Assembly (NCBI GenBank): GCA_026182355.1
Contig: JAPFBL010000563.1
Span: 72,501 to 136,500 of the forward strand
DNA length: 64,000 bases
Origin: Hermatobates lingyangjiaoensis
Lineage: Eukaryota; Arthropoda; Insecta; Hemiptera; Hermatobatidae
Reading direction: 5' to 3'
Under the pieces are notes generated by a model. The model saw only the letters and a list, made by a program, of their open reading frames with translations, had not been told where the DNA came from and made no database searches. A program made the translations under genes and the position numbers. Shown piece after piece: positions 12,404 to 23,264 of the stretch (positions are counted from its first letter, which is position 1; every line of letters begins with the position of its first letter).

Positions 12404-12736
12404 CAAGTAGTCCTCATTTAACGACGGGGTTACGTTCTGAAGACCCCGTCGTTAAGTGATTTCGTCGTTAAACGAACCCCCTGCCCCCGCCCGCGCCCGC
12501 TCCCGTCCGAGAAACATTTTGCTTGGATCGTAGATGTAAAAGTAGCCTACTGTATTGCATACATATAGGCTATTTATACTGTTCTGTACTTCTTCACCTT
12601 TTCTTTCTTTACTTTCTATCGTTTTTTTTTTCGCTAACACTAAAAGCATATTTTTTGTATTTTTGACAATTTTTAACATGCCGTCGTAACTCCCAGTCGT
12701 CGTTAACCGAGCCCGTTGTTAAGTGAGGACTACTTG
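12404..12736. mobile_element. pogo/Tigger-like MITE with perfect TA target duplication
   Basis: Terminal inverted repeats CAAGTAGTCCTCA and TGAGGACTACTTG, extended inward by 'acgacggggtt'-type sequence, are flanked by TA at 12402-12403 and 12737-12738. Length is 333 bp. The interior codes for nothing convincing; the 75-codon minus frame inside is incidental. Confidence 0.85.
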
Positions 12737-12739
12737 TAT

Positions 12740-14630
12740 ATGTTTTTGTTTTGAAAAAAAAAATGTCTTTGGTTTTCTTTGATGACGACTGTATATGTAT
12801 GTATACGAGTACTGTAATAATGTCTGGGACTAATAACAGAAGTTTAAAATTAGATACTTTATTGTAATTTCATAAAAATAAATAATTTGAAGACTTTCTG
12901 GAATTTTGAAGATTAAAGGATTATCAACGGCCAGCCCTGCTCCAGGGTCGTCAAAATGGTTGCTAAGTCACTGTTCTCTTTGCTGTAAATTAACTACTTT
13001 TTTTCTCTCACCGTTATTTACGCTTTATGTGATATCGAAAAGGAAAAGGTGTCATATTTTGATTGGGCACCCACAAACAATGACTAGTTAGAGTAGTACA
13101 ATGGCTTGCATGCTCGTCTCTGGACTGGTGTAAGCAAGATTTCAATGGCTTTCAATCTATAAATCTGCTTTAACCTATTTCATTCTATAATCTATAAATT
13201 CAATCTATAAGTTCCACTATTTTTGAGTTGCTAATAAAATATCTCATTTGAGAAAGAATTCTTGAATTTGAACCTCCCATTATGATTTTTTTTTTGTAGT
13301 TGGTATCTTTATTCATGGAATTTATATAAAATAAATCTCAATCAAAATACATCTATGTGAACATTAAGTTTTTTTTCGTTAGTGCACTATAATTTAATGC
13401 TTTGTGTCAAGAGGACGTGCTAGGTCTGGTTTTACTTATGGTCGTTTCCCCTTACAACTGGTAAACCTACCTTCCCCCTGTGACCATGAGTTCTTTGTTG
13501 CATTCACAAAAGGCAGGTATGTTTACCCTCCAGTACCCTTACAAACTCAAGTACTTCATTGTGTTCTTACTCCATTTCATCCAGTTTACTTGAAGTAATA
13601 ACGTATATTACATCCCATCCGCCGACAGATATGAGAGTAGGACAATCTTAATAGCCTTTCAGTGGTAACTTACCACAATCTATAAGCATAATATCAATTT
13701 TGTAAAGTAAAAGTGATAGTTTTTATTTTCACCTATACTCATGTTTTGTTAATTTAATAATTTTTAATTTTTTTTTCCTTTTATTTTCTATTCTTTCATT
13801 TATGACTTTCACTTTGTTTTATCTACACATTTTTACTGTCCTAAAGTTGGCTACACTGAGTGTCACTTTCTAACGGTCTACAAACTTTTTTTACTCTTTA
13901 TGTTATTGTTTTTCTTTTCTCCTGAAGACTGAATGAAGTCGTAATAAAGTCCAGTAAATGGTTTGTCTTCTTTTTGTTTATAATAATTGTAATTAAAATA
14001 TTTTTACAGTAAAACTACATAGCTTGTCTATGCAATGCATAACCTTCCAATATTTTCGATCGTTAAGATCATATCACTTGAGTTTGTTTTCGACTGCTAG
14101 CCGCTTTGGGTTGAATAAGAAGCCAGCCCAAGCGGCAACACTGAATTGATTAGCTCATTGAAATAGAAAGTTCTCATTTTTCGCTTCGCTGTTTTTATAA
14201 AGATTAGGGGCAAACTTCAACGATATCTCCTTCTTTCTTTTTTTTTTATGATTTCATAGAGAAATTAACAAGGTATAATTTACTTCTTTAGAAAATTATA
14301 AAAAAAAAATGTATTTTTATAAAATTTAGTCCTTGACGAATTTATTATTAAAAAGTATATTATTTGAAACATTTTCTATTGTTCTTCCTGTTTTTCTGAA
14401 GTATTCTAGTAAAGAAATCAGCTCTTCTAAAAACAGAGAGGACACTTAAATAGTAATCAAGAAACGAAAGCAAACATGAAATTGGTATCAGTTGTGGAAT
14501 ACATGATTTCATGACAACTCTAAATTTTACTGTTTATTCGAAATGCAGTCTCATTCAGACGTTGGTTTTTTTTTGTTCTATACACTAATTCTGTGGTATC
14601 AGTTGGACCAGTTTTAACTCTTTTATGTAT
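12740..14630. other. Mostly unassigned; SINE fragment at 13084-13140
   Basis: 'tagttagagtagtacaatgg' followed by 'gcatgctcgtctctggactgg' (13084-13130) is a head fragment of the tRNA-derived SINE. A 64-codon frame at 13404-13598 shows no known motif. The rest is A/T-rich. Confidence 0.45.
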
Positions 14631-14636
14631 ATCATA

Positions 14637-14727
14637 TCCATGTTCAAACCACAATAGGAAATGAGAAATAAAGACTACGATCTTTCAACCGTAACATGCA
14701 GTCTTCGTCAGAGTTAAATCCCAACTT
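14637..14727 (-). mobile_element. Family A pLTR fragment with ribozyme core
   Basis: On the minus strand: CTGACGA, helix II, GAAA, GATC, then TAGTCTT-like. One change gives 'ctacgatc' in the helix I strand. Single copy, not paired. Confidence 0.65.
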
Positions 14728-14894
14728 AAGAGAAAGATGTGAAACATCTGAATTAGAGATTTAGATATAACTTTTTCGTTTAAACAATTATTTAAAAATT
14801 TTAATTTTAGTTTTATTTTTATTGACTTTTGTCAAACGAGATAAACATTTTTTTTTAATATTGGGACAAAGAAAGGAAAAAAGATCTTTAGAAT

Positions 14895-14993
14895 AAAAAA
14901 GTGAAATAACAATCAATGTTGAAACCAAAATAGAATTGAGAAAAAAGACTAAGATCTTTCAACCATGTTCAAGCGGTCTTCGCCAGAGATAAT
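14895..14993 (-). mobile_element. Family A pLTR fragment, mutated core
   Basis: Minus-strand copy with 'tctggcgaagaccgc' (CTGGCGA instead of CTGACGA) and intact GAAAGATCTTAGTC. The GACT helix I strand is lost into a TA repeat. Confidence 0.6.
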
Positions 14994-15039
14994 ATATATA
15001 GTTCAATATAGACAAAGAAACATAGAGAAATCAAAAGAA

Positions 15040-15255
15040 CACACTTACAGTCTCTAATTCTCGGTTTGAACCGTCTTCAGGAGAGATAAGAGAGAGAAAC
15101 AAAGCGCACTGGTTCAGAGATGGTTGGAGACGGTCTCAGTGCGCTTGGTTTATTGTGAAATTTTGTTATCAATGTTTATATGTATATATACTTAAAAAAT
15201 AACATTTTTATCAGAACTCGGTCAGTTCTTCAGGTTTAAATAACTCACATTGCCG
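15040..15255 (-). mobile_element. Family D and family F pLTR fragments
   Basis: At 15050-15110 the minus strand reads CTCTC, CTGAAGA, C, GGTT...AACC, GAGA, ATTAGAGAC, the family D core with GAAA changed to GAGA. At 15209-15250 lies the family F start ('agaactcggtcagttcttcagg'), which recurs at 25680, 34530, 41970 and 51830. Confidence 0.6.
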
Positions 15256-15274
15256 ATTTTTCGTTTTCTCTCTC

Positions 15275-15465
15275 TTTCTCTCTTAAAGGTAGCTACACCC
15301 TTTAAGCTGAAGTTGCTACCTTACTCATTAATTAGGTATTGTACTTCAGACACTCTAACTGCTCTCTCACTCTCTCTCTCTCTCTCCCTCCCTTTCTGTC
15401 AAAGGTAACAACACCTATAAGGTGATGTCGCTACCTTAATCATTAATTAGGTAATTGTAATTTGT
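15275..15465. repeat. Local tandem duplication next to CT microsatellites
   Basis: Two copies of a unit with 'aaggta', 'acacc', 'gctacctta' and 'cattaattaggta', each preceded by a CT-rich tract. The second starts about 110 bp after the first. Confidence 0.75.
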
Positions 15466-15469
15466 GACC

Positions 15470-16520
15470 TACATTGCAACCCATTTGAATCAATAACTTC
15501 ATTTCAAGTAGCAATTAGATATGGTCCTTGAAGGATTTATAGGCAATGAATAATGAATGAATCCGCTAACGAGTTTTATCTTTTGCTATTGTCTAAACCT
15601 TGCTGCCATAACTTTAACCTGACCTTGGCTTCCTGTCTGCGACTTTTGGCACTACATCAGGTGAAATTCTGCTTACAATTTATAACAGAAACAAGTAGGC
15701 CAAGTTATCTTTTATTGATAAACAACATATTCGTGTGTCAGTTAAAAAAAAAATAAATTATTTAACAGAGGAATTGTGTTGCATTCATGGAAGTGTTTTA
15801 GGGATTATAATACATACTCTGGCTCTCGTAGAAAATGAATAAATTTGAATTTATCACACCTATCGTGAAAATTGATTTCGGGTTTGTAATGAATTATTGG
15901 TTGTTTAAAGTTTTCAGTAGTCATTTTTCATATTTTCTTGGTTGGTGTCTTGTGTTTGTGAGTGATTGTGCACAAGTACCTCCTTTTTTGCTATCGCATC
16001 TTTCATAGATCACACTGAAATGGTATTTATAAACACTTCGTGATTAGAAAAACCATTTTATATATCGAAATAGTAGCATAAAAATTGTACAAAAAAACGA
16101 GGAAATAGTTGATTTTCTTACAATTATTGAAATTATAGGCTTTGAATTTTACACAAGAGATTTTACAATTTTAGTACGTCACGACAAAAAATTATGCATT
16201 TTGATTCCGATTTAATATAAGAATACTGGTTATGTATGTAATATACGAGTAGGCATCTTGTAATCTATGTATTTTACATATGGGTGTTCACCTTTGGTTG
16301 TTTTATTCACATGAAATTTTAATGAGGTGAAGAAATATAAAAAAAAATTGAAAATTTGGTCACTTTAGAGTTAATATAGGGGATAAAAGACCGTTAATTG
16401 TATAATTTTGTATTTTGGCATGAAGAAATGTTTTAACTGTGGTTATCCAGGAATTATGCAGGGAAAATAGTAAAAACAGAGTTTCTTTTTTTTTAATCTA
16501 AACATTCTGCAAGGTGTTTG
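15470..16520. other. A/T-rich stretch without recognisable features
   Basis: No coding frame with recognisable motifs, no terminal repeats. Confidence 0.4.
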
Positions 16521-16524
16521 CTAG

Positions 16525-16854
16525 ATTAGGTTATAGTGGGAGTCCCACAAAGGAACACAGTTAAGCCGAACACTCCACCCTTCTGTTCTATGTTCTGTGG
16601 TACCACACAATGATTCTACTACATTGAGAGTCCTACATTTTGCCTAGCTCATATGTATTTATAGTAGGTATCTTTAATGAGTACCTGACATCGTACAGGC
16701 TCGGGGCCGAGAACTTAACGTCCTCTCCGAGCGACTACTTGCTTAGATCTATTCACCTCTTGTGTGAATAAACAGAGGGCCATAGTGGGTATTGAACCCC
16801 GGATCTACTAGTCCAGAAGCGAGCACGTTGTTACTGGGCTAACCTGACCCCTTT
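16525..16854 (-). mobile_element. tRNA-derived SINE, subfamily 1
   Basis: Minus-strand copy: head (complement of 'aacctgacccc') near 16850, body complement 'gacatcgtacaggctcggg', and the subfamily 1 tail ending at 'ggttatagtgggagtccc'. Complete in outline; the target duplication is not clear. Confidence 0.82.
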
Positions 16855-17084
16855 ACAAAATTAACTTTTGTTTATGCGGTGCAGGCATTATAAAAGTGAA
16901 ATCAGTTGTTATTTTTATGTTTCATTTTTCTTTGACAGTTGTAGAGATAGCTTGCTTTGCTGTTAATACTGACCATTGGAGATTAAAATTTTAGTTATAT
17001 TGTAAAATTAAAGTGAAAGATGAAAAAAAATATTGAAATACTCTTTATTTGGGAGATGACATAAAAATAAGGTTCTGATCCTCT

Positions 17085-17160
17085 ACAGAAGAGTTTTTCA
17101 AACTTTTTTCGACGCGGAACCCTTTTTGGTTCCAGTAACTTTCCCGGGAACATCAGATTC
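17085..17160. mobile_element. hAT-like terminus fragment
   Basis: 'tttttcaaacttttttcgac' and 'gcggaaccctttttggttcc' resemble ends of non-autonomous hAT elements. The other end was not found. Confidence 0.35.
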
Positions 17161-17749
17161 TAATGATTTCATACAATCATAATTTAAATATTGTCATATG
17201 CTTTTTTAAATAGTATGTGTGTTTAAAAACAATTAAAAAAGTAATGTTACTGCAATGTGTATTTTTCGAATAAAAATTCAAAACTAAAAGATTTTTATTT
17301 TCATATTTTTCAATTTAACGGATTCAAGGAATTACTTTTCACTTATTTTTCTTGATGATTTCATCTAATTATTGCATATAATGACTTTAAATATTCTGTT
17401 TGTAGTTTATTGACTTTTTAGACTTTTTTTCTTTTTTGAACACGTGTGCCTCAGTTAAAACGTAATAATTTAGCATTTCTTCTTCGCATTTGCCGTTTTT
17501 TAAGTAAACAACTATTTAAACAAGCTTATCTGGACATCCAGTCAGCGATATTGTGTTTTGTGACGTTATGGTCGAAGTCTACCTTCATACTGGCGTGAGG
17601 CCGACTCATCAACTCTGCAGTTCGTCTTATTTGTCACAAAAAAAATAGACTTTTACCTTAGGAAATGATTTCATTTTACAACTAGGACAGACAGAAAGTT
17701 GAGTTTTTGTAACTATATTGCCTCTTTAAATGCACTTTAATTTTTGATA

Positions 17750-18116
17750 GAAGCTATCAAATTTTTATCGTTAGTAACTATGGAAAGAAGAAATCACACT
17801 TATGTCTAACACACTAATTTTGGATATAAGTTGTTATAATACTTTGTAGATAGTAGTTATACGAAAGAGAAATCACACTTATGGCCTAGCACGCTAATTT
17901 TTGATACCCTATTATTATATGGAATAGTTCGTGTATATGCAAAGAAGAAATCACACCATATTGGCTAGCACACTAATTTTTGCCTAGCAAACTATCAAAT
18001 TTTTATAGTTGGTAACTATGCAAAGAAGAAATCACAGTTATTACCTAACCACTAGTTTTGGATAAAAGCTATTATAATATTTTATAATTAGTAGTTTTAC
18101 GAAAAAGAAAACACTA
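17750..18116. repeat. 79-bp minisatellite, 4-5 diverged units
   Basis: The marker 'aaatcacac' recurs at 17791, 17870, 17948, 18029 and (diverged) about 18107, spacing 78-81 bp. Units also share 'ctaacacactaattttgga' and 'ggtaactatg'. The steady spacing despite divergence indicates an old tandem array. Confidence 0.8.
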
Positions 18117-18204
18117 TGTACTGTAAAAGTTTTTATCATATATAAAAAAATTTGTAAAATTGATGTCAAAAGAAAGCCTATTAGTAACCTTTTAACAACC
18201 AGCT

Positions 18205-18480
18205 GATAAATATGCCTGAAGAAGACCAATTCTTGGTTGAAAGCTTGAAAGTTGTGATAGAGAATTTCAACAACGTTTAAGTCTTCACACAGAAGAGAAA
18301 ACTAACTACGCGTTTCGAACACTTAATGTTCTTTAGATTCACTTCTGCACTGTTGAGGTTGTTATGGGAAAGGGATCTATGAAGTAATCCATAACTCCCT
18401 CAACAGTACAAATGTAAACCTGAAGAATAGTAAGTGTTCGAAACGCGTTGTTAATTTTTAACATAACGCTTTTTCGTGTG
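18205..18480. mobile_element. Family K-like core followed by family H inverted pair
   Basis: At 18216-18250: CTGAAGA, A, GACCAA-TTC-TTGGTT as helix II, GAAA, GCTT. A family H pair follows (18280-18480). Its right core (18417-18445) is CTGAAGA, weak helix II, GAAACGCGTT. Its left (minus) core has a mutated CTAAAGA box. 'ctccctcaacagt' at 18391 marks the fold. Confidence 0.6.
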
Positions 18481-18575
18481 GAGGCTTAATTGTTTTTGAA
18501 ATCCCCTATTATAAGTAAGTAAAAAAGGATAAATACTATAAGAAAAAGGATAATTACTATAATAAGTAAGTTTAA

Positions 18576-18616
18576 GTGAGTAAATACCACACTATAACAG
18601 ATAGCGCAAGTAATAA
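18576..18616 (+). mobile_element. Family H tail fragment
   Basis: 'gagtaaataccacactataac' and following bases match the tail at 9174 and 45190. Confidence 0.5.
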
Positions 18617-19254
18617 ATGAAAGTTGTGTTTATAAAATAATAAGAAGACTGATGAAGTAACGCAAATGTGTTTTATTCAAATAAGAAATAGAATAGCCAA
18701 AGATATATAACTTAAGTTTATATGAGTAAATATTTCATTTATCTTTTATGATATTGAATCGGTTGGTTTGAGCTAAAAAGAAGGGGTAATTGTGCGATAT
18801 TATAGTTAAAGCTGGCTGGAATATGTCTGCTTGGGGCCACTCAGAGAGGAAAGTTTTATACATGTAATAGGAGGGTGGAGTGAGTGAAGGCGGTCTCTAC
18901 TCTCCACGGCTTTCAACTTTTTTTTTTTTTCTTTCTTTCAAGAGGTCAACGGTTTCCCTGCTCTTCACAAGAAGCGTAGCGCATTGTGTCTCTTGCCACT
19001 ATATAGGTGTTATAATTGGTTTCTAATCGAAAGCTCTCCCGGCCGGCTGGCCCCACCTTTCAGCTACTCTTGTTGGCTGTCACCAAGTCTATTGTAAATA
19101 TAGCTTCCGTCAGTCTTATACCGATCATAATTATAAGGCACTTGAGCCTGCCCAGAGGCTTGTTTAATAGTCAGCCTAGTCTAAAGCCACTGAACATCTA
19201 AAAAACGGCTCGATTATCTCGAAAATCTAAAGATACATCCAAATAAGTAGTTGA

Positions 19255-19415
19255 GAAATAAATTATATATTCTAAGGTAGTGCAATCAGTTATTGTGTGG
19301 TATTTACTCATTTTAGTGTAAAAAGCTAATGAAATACTCTCGACATATAGAAAATTAATAGTATAAACAACGCGTTTCGAACACATAGTGTTCTTCTTCA
19401 GGCATTAACAAAAGA
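19255..19415 (-). mobile_element. Family H pLTR with near-ideal hammerhead core
   Basis: On the minus strand (19405 down to 19366): CTGAAGA, A, helix II GAACAC-TAT-GTGTTC with six perfect pairs, GAAA, CGCG, TT. The family H tail (complement of 'gcaatcagttattgtgtggt') lies about 70 bp further. Of all copies in the window this has the most stable helix II. Confidence 0.7.
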
Positions 19416-19609
19416 AATATTTCATCAGAAAGTTATCTATAGTATAAAGTAAATGGTACAAAATAAAATAAGAAAGAGAGTACACACCTAATGGTGAGTG
19501 TCTGTGTTACAACTGACTGGGAATAGGATGGAAGTGGGTGAGGATATGGAGTGTACATCTGCTTCAAGTTGGAAAGCAAGTACATTTCTTTGCTATTATT
19601 TTTACCCTA

Positions 19610-19834
19610 GAAATATGTATATATAAAATACAAAGTTTGTTTGTCTGTCCGCTATAGAAATAAAACTGGAGACATTTAGATACAAAGAAAGATATGGATC
19701 TTATATAACTTTTTTCGGGGAAACTAACTACGGTATTTTGATTTTGATCAGGGTCCTTTTTTAGGATCTACCGCCCATAATCAAAACGCCGGGGCATAAT
19801 CTACCGCCCGAGCAACGCCGGGTAGATCAGCTAG
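19610..19834 (+). mobile_element. Non-autonomous Helitron-like element, copy 1
   Basis: Begins near 'tatatataaaatacaaagtt' and ends with hairpin strands CCCG/CGGG (19807-19822) followed 8 bases later by CTAG then T. A short GC hairpin before CTRR with a T after it is the Helitron 3' signature. The same element recurs at 62905-63123. No Rep/helicase frame is present. Confidence 0.72.
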
Positions 19835-19905
19835 TAAATAAATAAAACCTTAATTGCTTCATATTTTGTTATGATCTTCCAATTTAATTCCCAGATACCT
19901 TGCTC

Positions 19906-20155
19906 CGATTAGGTTTGGTTGCAGTGGTTGTCTCACGAGAGAATACGCATATCCCGAACGTTGATCTCTGTGACCTCACACAGTAAACATTCTTCATTAG
20001 GAGTAATAAATTTTGCCCAACTGAAGTGTATTTAAAGTAGAAAACTTTACAAAGGATACACTCGAGTGTATTTGAAGTAGTGAACGAGTACCTGACATCG
20101 TACAGACCAGGTATGTAACTCTTAAATCTTCTCTAGAGAACAAAGGGCTCAGATT
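19906..20155 (-). mobile_element. tRNA-derived SINE, 5'-truncated, subfamily 1 tail
   Basis: Minus-strand copy with tail complement 'ttaggtttggttgcagtgg' and body complement 'gagtacctgacatcgtacag'. The tRNA head is missing. Confidence 0.75.
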
Positions 20156-20257
20156 TTTTTCTTACTTCCTACAAGAATAAATCGAAGACCAAAGATTGTG
20201 TTGTATTGTATAAAATATTGTGATTGTGGAAACGTTCCATATCATTGTGGATAAAAA

Positions 20258-20460
20258 GATTTCACATAAACACGTGAAATAACAATCAATGATCAAACCA
20301 CAATAAGAAAATGGGAAAGCAAGACTAAGATCTTTCAACCGTAACAAGCGGTCTTCGTCAGAGTCAAAAACCCAACTGTCAAAAACAGTTACGGTTGAAA
20401 GATCTTAGTCTTGCTTTCCCATTTTCTTATTGTGGTTTGATCATTGATTATTGTGGATAT
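20258..20460. mobile_element. Family A pLTR inverted pair
   Basis: The left (minus) arm is complete from 'agatttcacataaacacgtg' to the core CTGACGA (20350-20362). The right arm lacks the CTGACGA side and resumes at 'gttacggttgaaagatctta', so only the left ribozyme could be intact. Confidence 0.75.
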
Positions 20461-20464
20461 GGAA

Positions 20465-21084
20465 CCACAAATATGTCAATCCAAAAGCGAACGCTCAAAC
20501 CGTTGGGACACTCTAAATATACCTATATCAACAAGAAAAATCCCAAGATGCACTCAAATAAATACTTGAAGAAAAAATGAATTTACCAACGTTAATAGCT
20601 TTATATTTTGTTATCGTCTTCCATTTCAAGTCCTAAATGTGTACATATGATTATTTCTTTTGGTTCGGAGTTTTATTTCTAATAAAATAACAATTCTTCA
20701 GCCCTTGAATTAATTAGTTTTAACACCTTCCTCAGTTTTTGTTAATACAGTGTTTAGCAAAAAGTCTGTTTTTCAATGTTTCGTTTTAATATTGGCTTGT
20801 AAAAAAAAAAAATCATTTTTGACTCAAAAGTTGAACGAGAAGATCTGCTTCACTTGCTTAAGAGCGATTTATTTTGATTGCTGTTATCATCAAATGTAAT
20901 AATAGGGAATATTGGCTGTCGTTTAATCAATCTTTCATTTTTTTTAAGGAAAGAAGAAGTACTTTTAATAGAAATTAGATGAAAGATGCTTCATTTATCA
21001 TCTGTGGATCATTGAATATAACTAAAAGTTAATCAGTATGAATAAAAGAAAGGTTTTGTCTCTAGATTGCTTAGCACTGACTCA
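20465..21084. other. A/T-rich stretch without recognisable features
   Basis: No gene or repeat ends identified. Confidence 0.4.
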
Positions 21085-21667
21085 TTTCAAGTTATCTTCC
21101 TGTTTTACACATCAGAGAAACCGAATCAACCCTTAGAGAAAATTTTTGCTTAGTCCAAAAATTTTGTCAGAAGCAAACTCAGCCACTATAAGTCATAGCA
21201 GCTGAAACATTGTCAGTAGATTTGTGATGTCTAATTAAAAAACTAAGATTTGAATGGATTGATCGAGCTTAGAAGCAAAGTTATGGACTGTGTTTGGCTA
21301 GCAGCGCAGGTTTAGCTATATAGTTAAATAAAAATATATAGATATTTTTAGGTGCCTGATATTGAAGCAAGTAGGTATTCTTAGTTGATTTAATTTCGTT
21401 TGCGTTTATCATAATTTGCTCACTTTAAAAAATTAATTTCTACCTACCCTCACACTAAATCAGAAGTATGTCTAGCATAAAATCAAATTTGAGCTCAGTA
21501 TCTAAATCTGCAAAACGTTAAAAGAAACTCTAGATCTAATGACAGTTATGGACTGTACTAATAATGATATTTTCTACCATTCTATAATTTCTAATAATAT
21601 TTTTGAATATCACGTATCATCTCTGAATTTTTGTAACATGCCGGTCCAAGACGGGGACGTCTGCTAG
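21085..21667 (+). mobile_element. Helitron-like element with the 1-545 repeat as 5' part
   Basis: The left part (21110-21300) is the reverse match of the 1-545 repeat. The right end has hairpin strands GTCC/GGAC (21645-21659), then CTAG at 21664-21667 followed by T. This is the second Helitron-like 3' end type here. No protein is encoded. The 3' end abuts the truncated PLE at 21690. Confidence 0.5.
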
Positions 21668-21689
21668 TATAATTATAATTATAATACAG

Positions 21690-21870
21690 TCGAAACATGT
21701 CGACTAGCAATATTGGTGATAAGCTTTATAGTTTAAGTGAAGAGACGAGGAAGGAATTCCGGAAACTGGAGAAATTGTGTAAGAAAAAGATACAAGCCAA
21801 ATATAGGGCGTTATTTAACAATATATGTTTAAATGAAAGACTACTTCCAACTTTTACAAATATAATATAA
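21690..21870 (+). pseudogene. Penelope-like element 5' end: hammerhead 3' half plus N-terminal peptide
   Basis: An open frame from ATG 21697 to TAA 21870 (57 codons) contains EETRKEFRKLEKLCKKK and then FNNICLNERLLPTFTNI. The second block is shared with pLTR peptides at 36530, 46245, 51230 and 58670 (consensus IC.xExLLPxYTNI), so it is the conserved N-terminus of these PLE proteins. The first block is strongly basic and helical. The ATG lies inside GAAACATGTC, the 3' half of a hammerhead core; the CTGANGA half is missing, cut off near the Helitron-like end at 21667. The frame stops where other copies run into (TA)n, so this is a 5' fragment, not a full protein. Confidence 0.7.
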
Positions 21871-22429
21871 TTGTAGACAAAAACATGACGAAATTAAAAT
21901 AGAAATTTATTTGATTATTTTCACATGTTCATAGACTCGTAATAACTCTAACCTAGATTATAAAATACAATACTAATTTTAGGACTAAAATCCAAATCTT
22001 GGAATTTCATCATTGAATGAACTGTAACAGAAAGTGAAAGAGGAAGTAATGTCATTGGACCAATCCGTTGTCGTGAGTATTACGTAAAGAATTTTCCTCA
22101 TGCCCGCATTATTACTATCTTGCGTTGGCTTGCCAGCTCATTGTTCATTGATATATCTAAAATTATCAACTCTTGTTAACACATTATATTTTATATTGTT
22201 TTAATGAGAAGAGTGCATTTAAAATTGAAACCAATTTTTTTAGGGCATTTTTTTACAGAGCAATTTTAGCCTATTTACAAGTATTTTAAATATTGCCTGG
22301 AATTCATCAGGTTTGACTTCATGAATATTTTAAAAAAAAAAACTAAGTTGTAAACTAGTTAGATTAATTTATAAGACTTCAATAACATGATGTACTAACT
22401 TGTGTCAAGTTTGTATATTATACATACAA

Positions 22430-22525
22430 ATATTTCACAATAAACATGTCAAACAACAATCTACGTTGAAACCACAACAACAAGAAATGTGTTTTTCTCA
22501 TTTCTTATGTGGTTTGGACGTTGTA
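22430..22525. mobile_element. Family A ends without ribozyme core
   Basis: Left 'aatatttcacaataaacatg', then 'cgttgaaaccacaa', mirrored by 'tctcatttcttatgtggttt'. The centre with the ribozyme is deleted. Confidence 0.55.
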
Positions 22526-22629
22526 TATTATATATGCATTTGTTTAGTACCATAGAAGTTAGTAAACATCGTTTTATTTTTATGTTATGTAAATACGTCT
22601 TATCTCGTGAATCGTTGGTTTAGTCGATT

Positions 22630-22705
22630 ACGTACGTATTTCTACTTGAAGATCAACTATGTGCGAAACCGGTCAAACGACTGCACCGATTCACAAGGTA
22701 AGGCG
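22630..22705 (+). mobile_element. Family J hammerhead-like core
   Basis: 'cttgaaga', helix II region, then GAAACCGGTC followed by AAACGAC. The first box is TTGAAGA rather than CTGAAGA, as in both other family J copies (42785, 61190). The palindrome ACCGGT spans helix III. Confidence 0.5.
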
Positions 22706-22904
22706 GGTTTATGTAATAATATACTGTTGTATATAATAATAATTATGCGTCCTGCATAATATGTCACAACTCTGGTAATCCCAGGGTACTATTGTTATGC
22801 GTGTTACAGTGGAAGGAGGGTTAAGCCGTATTGTCTTCCTACAGTATATTAATAATAATAGCCATTTTACTTCACAAAATAATTAAACTCGTTAATAAAA
22901 AGAA

Positions 22905-23260
22905 CATTTTTTTTTTCAAATGTGAAACTAGGTCCACTTCTGGGCACAGGCCTGTCCCAACTCCATCCATTTTACTTTACTATAAGTAAAGTATAGTGAT
23001 CGTGAAAAAATTCGATCTCGAGATTTTGACGGAATTACATGTTTTGAGGTCCCAGAAGTCGTTTTATGAGGTTTTTACGATGATGTCTGTGTGTGTGTGG
23101 GTGGGTGGGTGCGTGGGTGGGTGGGTGGGTGAGTGTGTTAGCATTGCTTGTTACCACGCTACGGTCCAGAATCTTTGATGGATCAAGTTGATATTTTACA
23201 CAAAAATGGGCCTCATAGGGAAGAAGATCCCTATTGTTTGGGAAGAATTATGCATTATGG
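22905..23260. repeat. Probable dispersed repeat with (GTGG)n tract
   Basis: Contains 'ctgggcacaggcctgtccca', a palindromic 'tttactataagtaaagtata' and a GT/GGGT microsatellite (23085-23140). The mix suggests a dispersed element, but ends were not found. Confidence 0.35.
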
Positions 23261-23264
23261 TTTT

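Noticed and set aside
20162..20580. Twin frames containing KDLSLAFPFSYCGLI
   Set aside because: These are the two arms of a family A inverted repeat read in the same phase, not a protein family.
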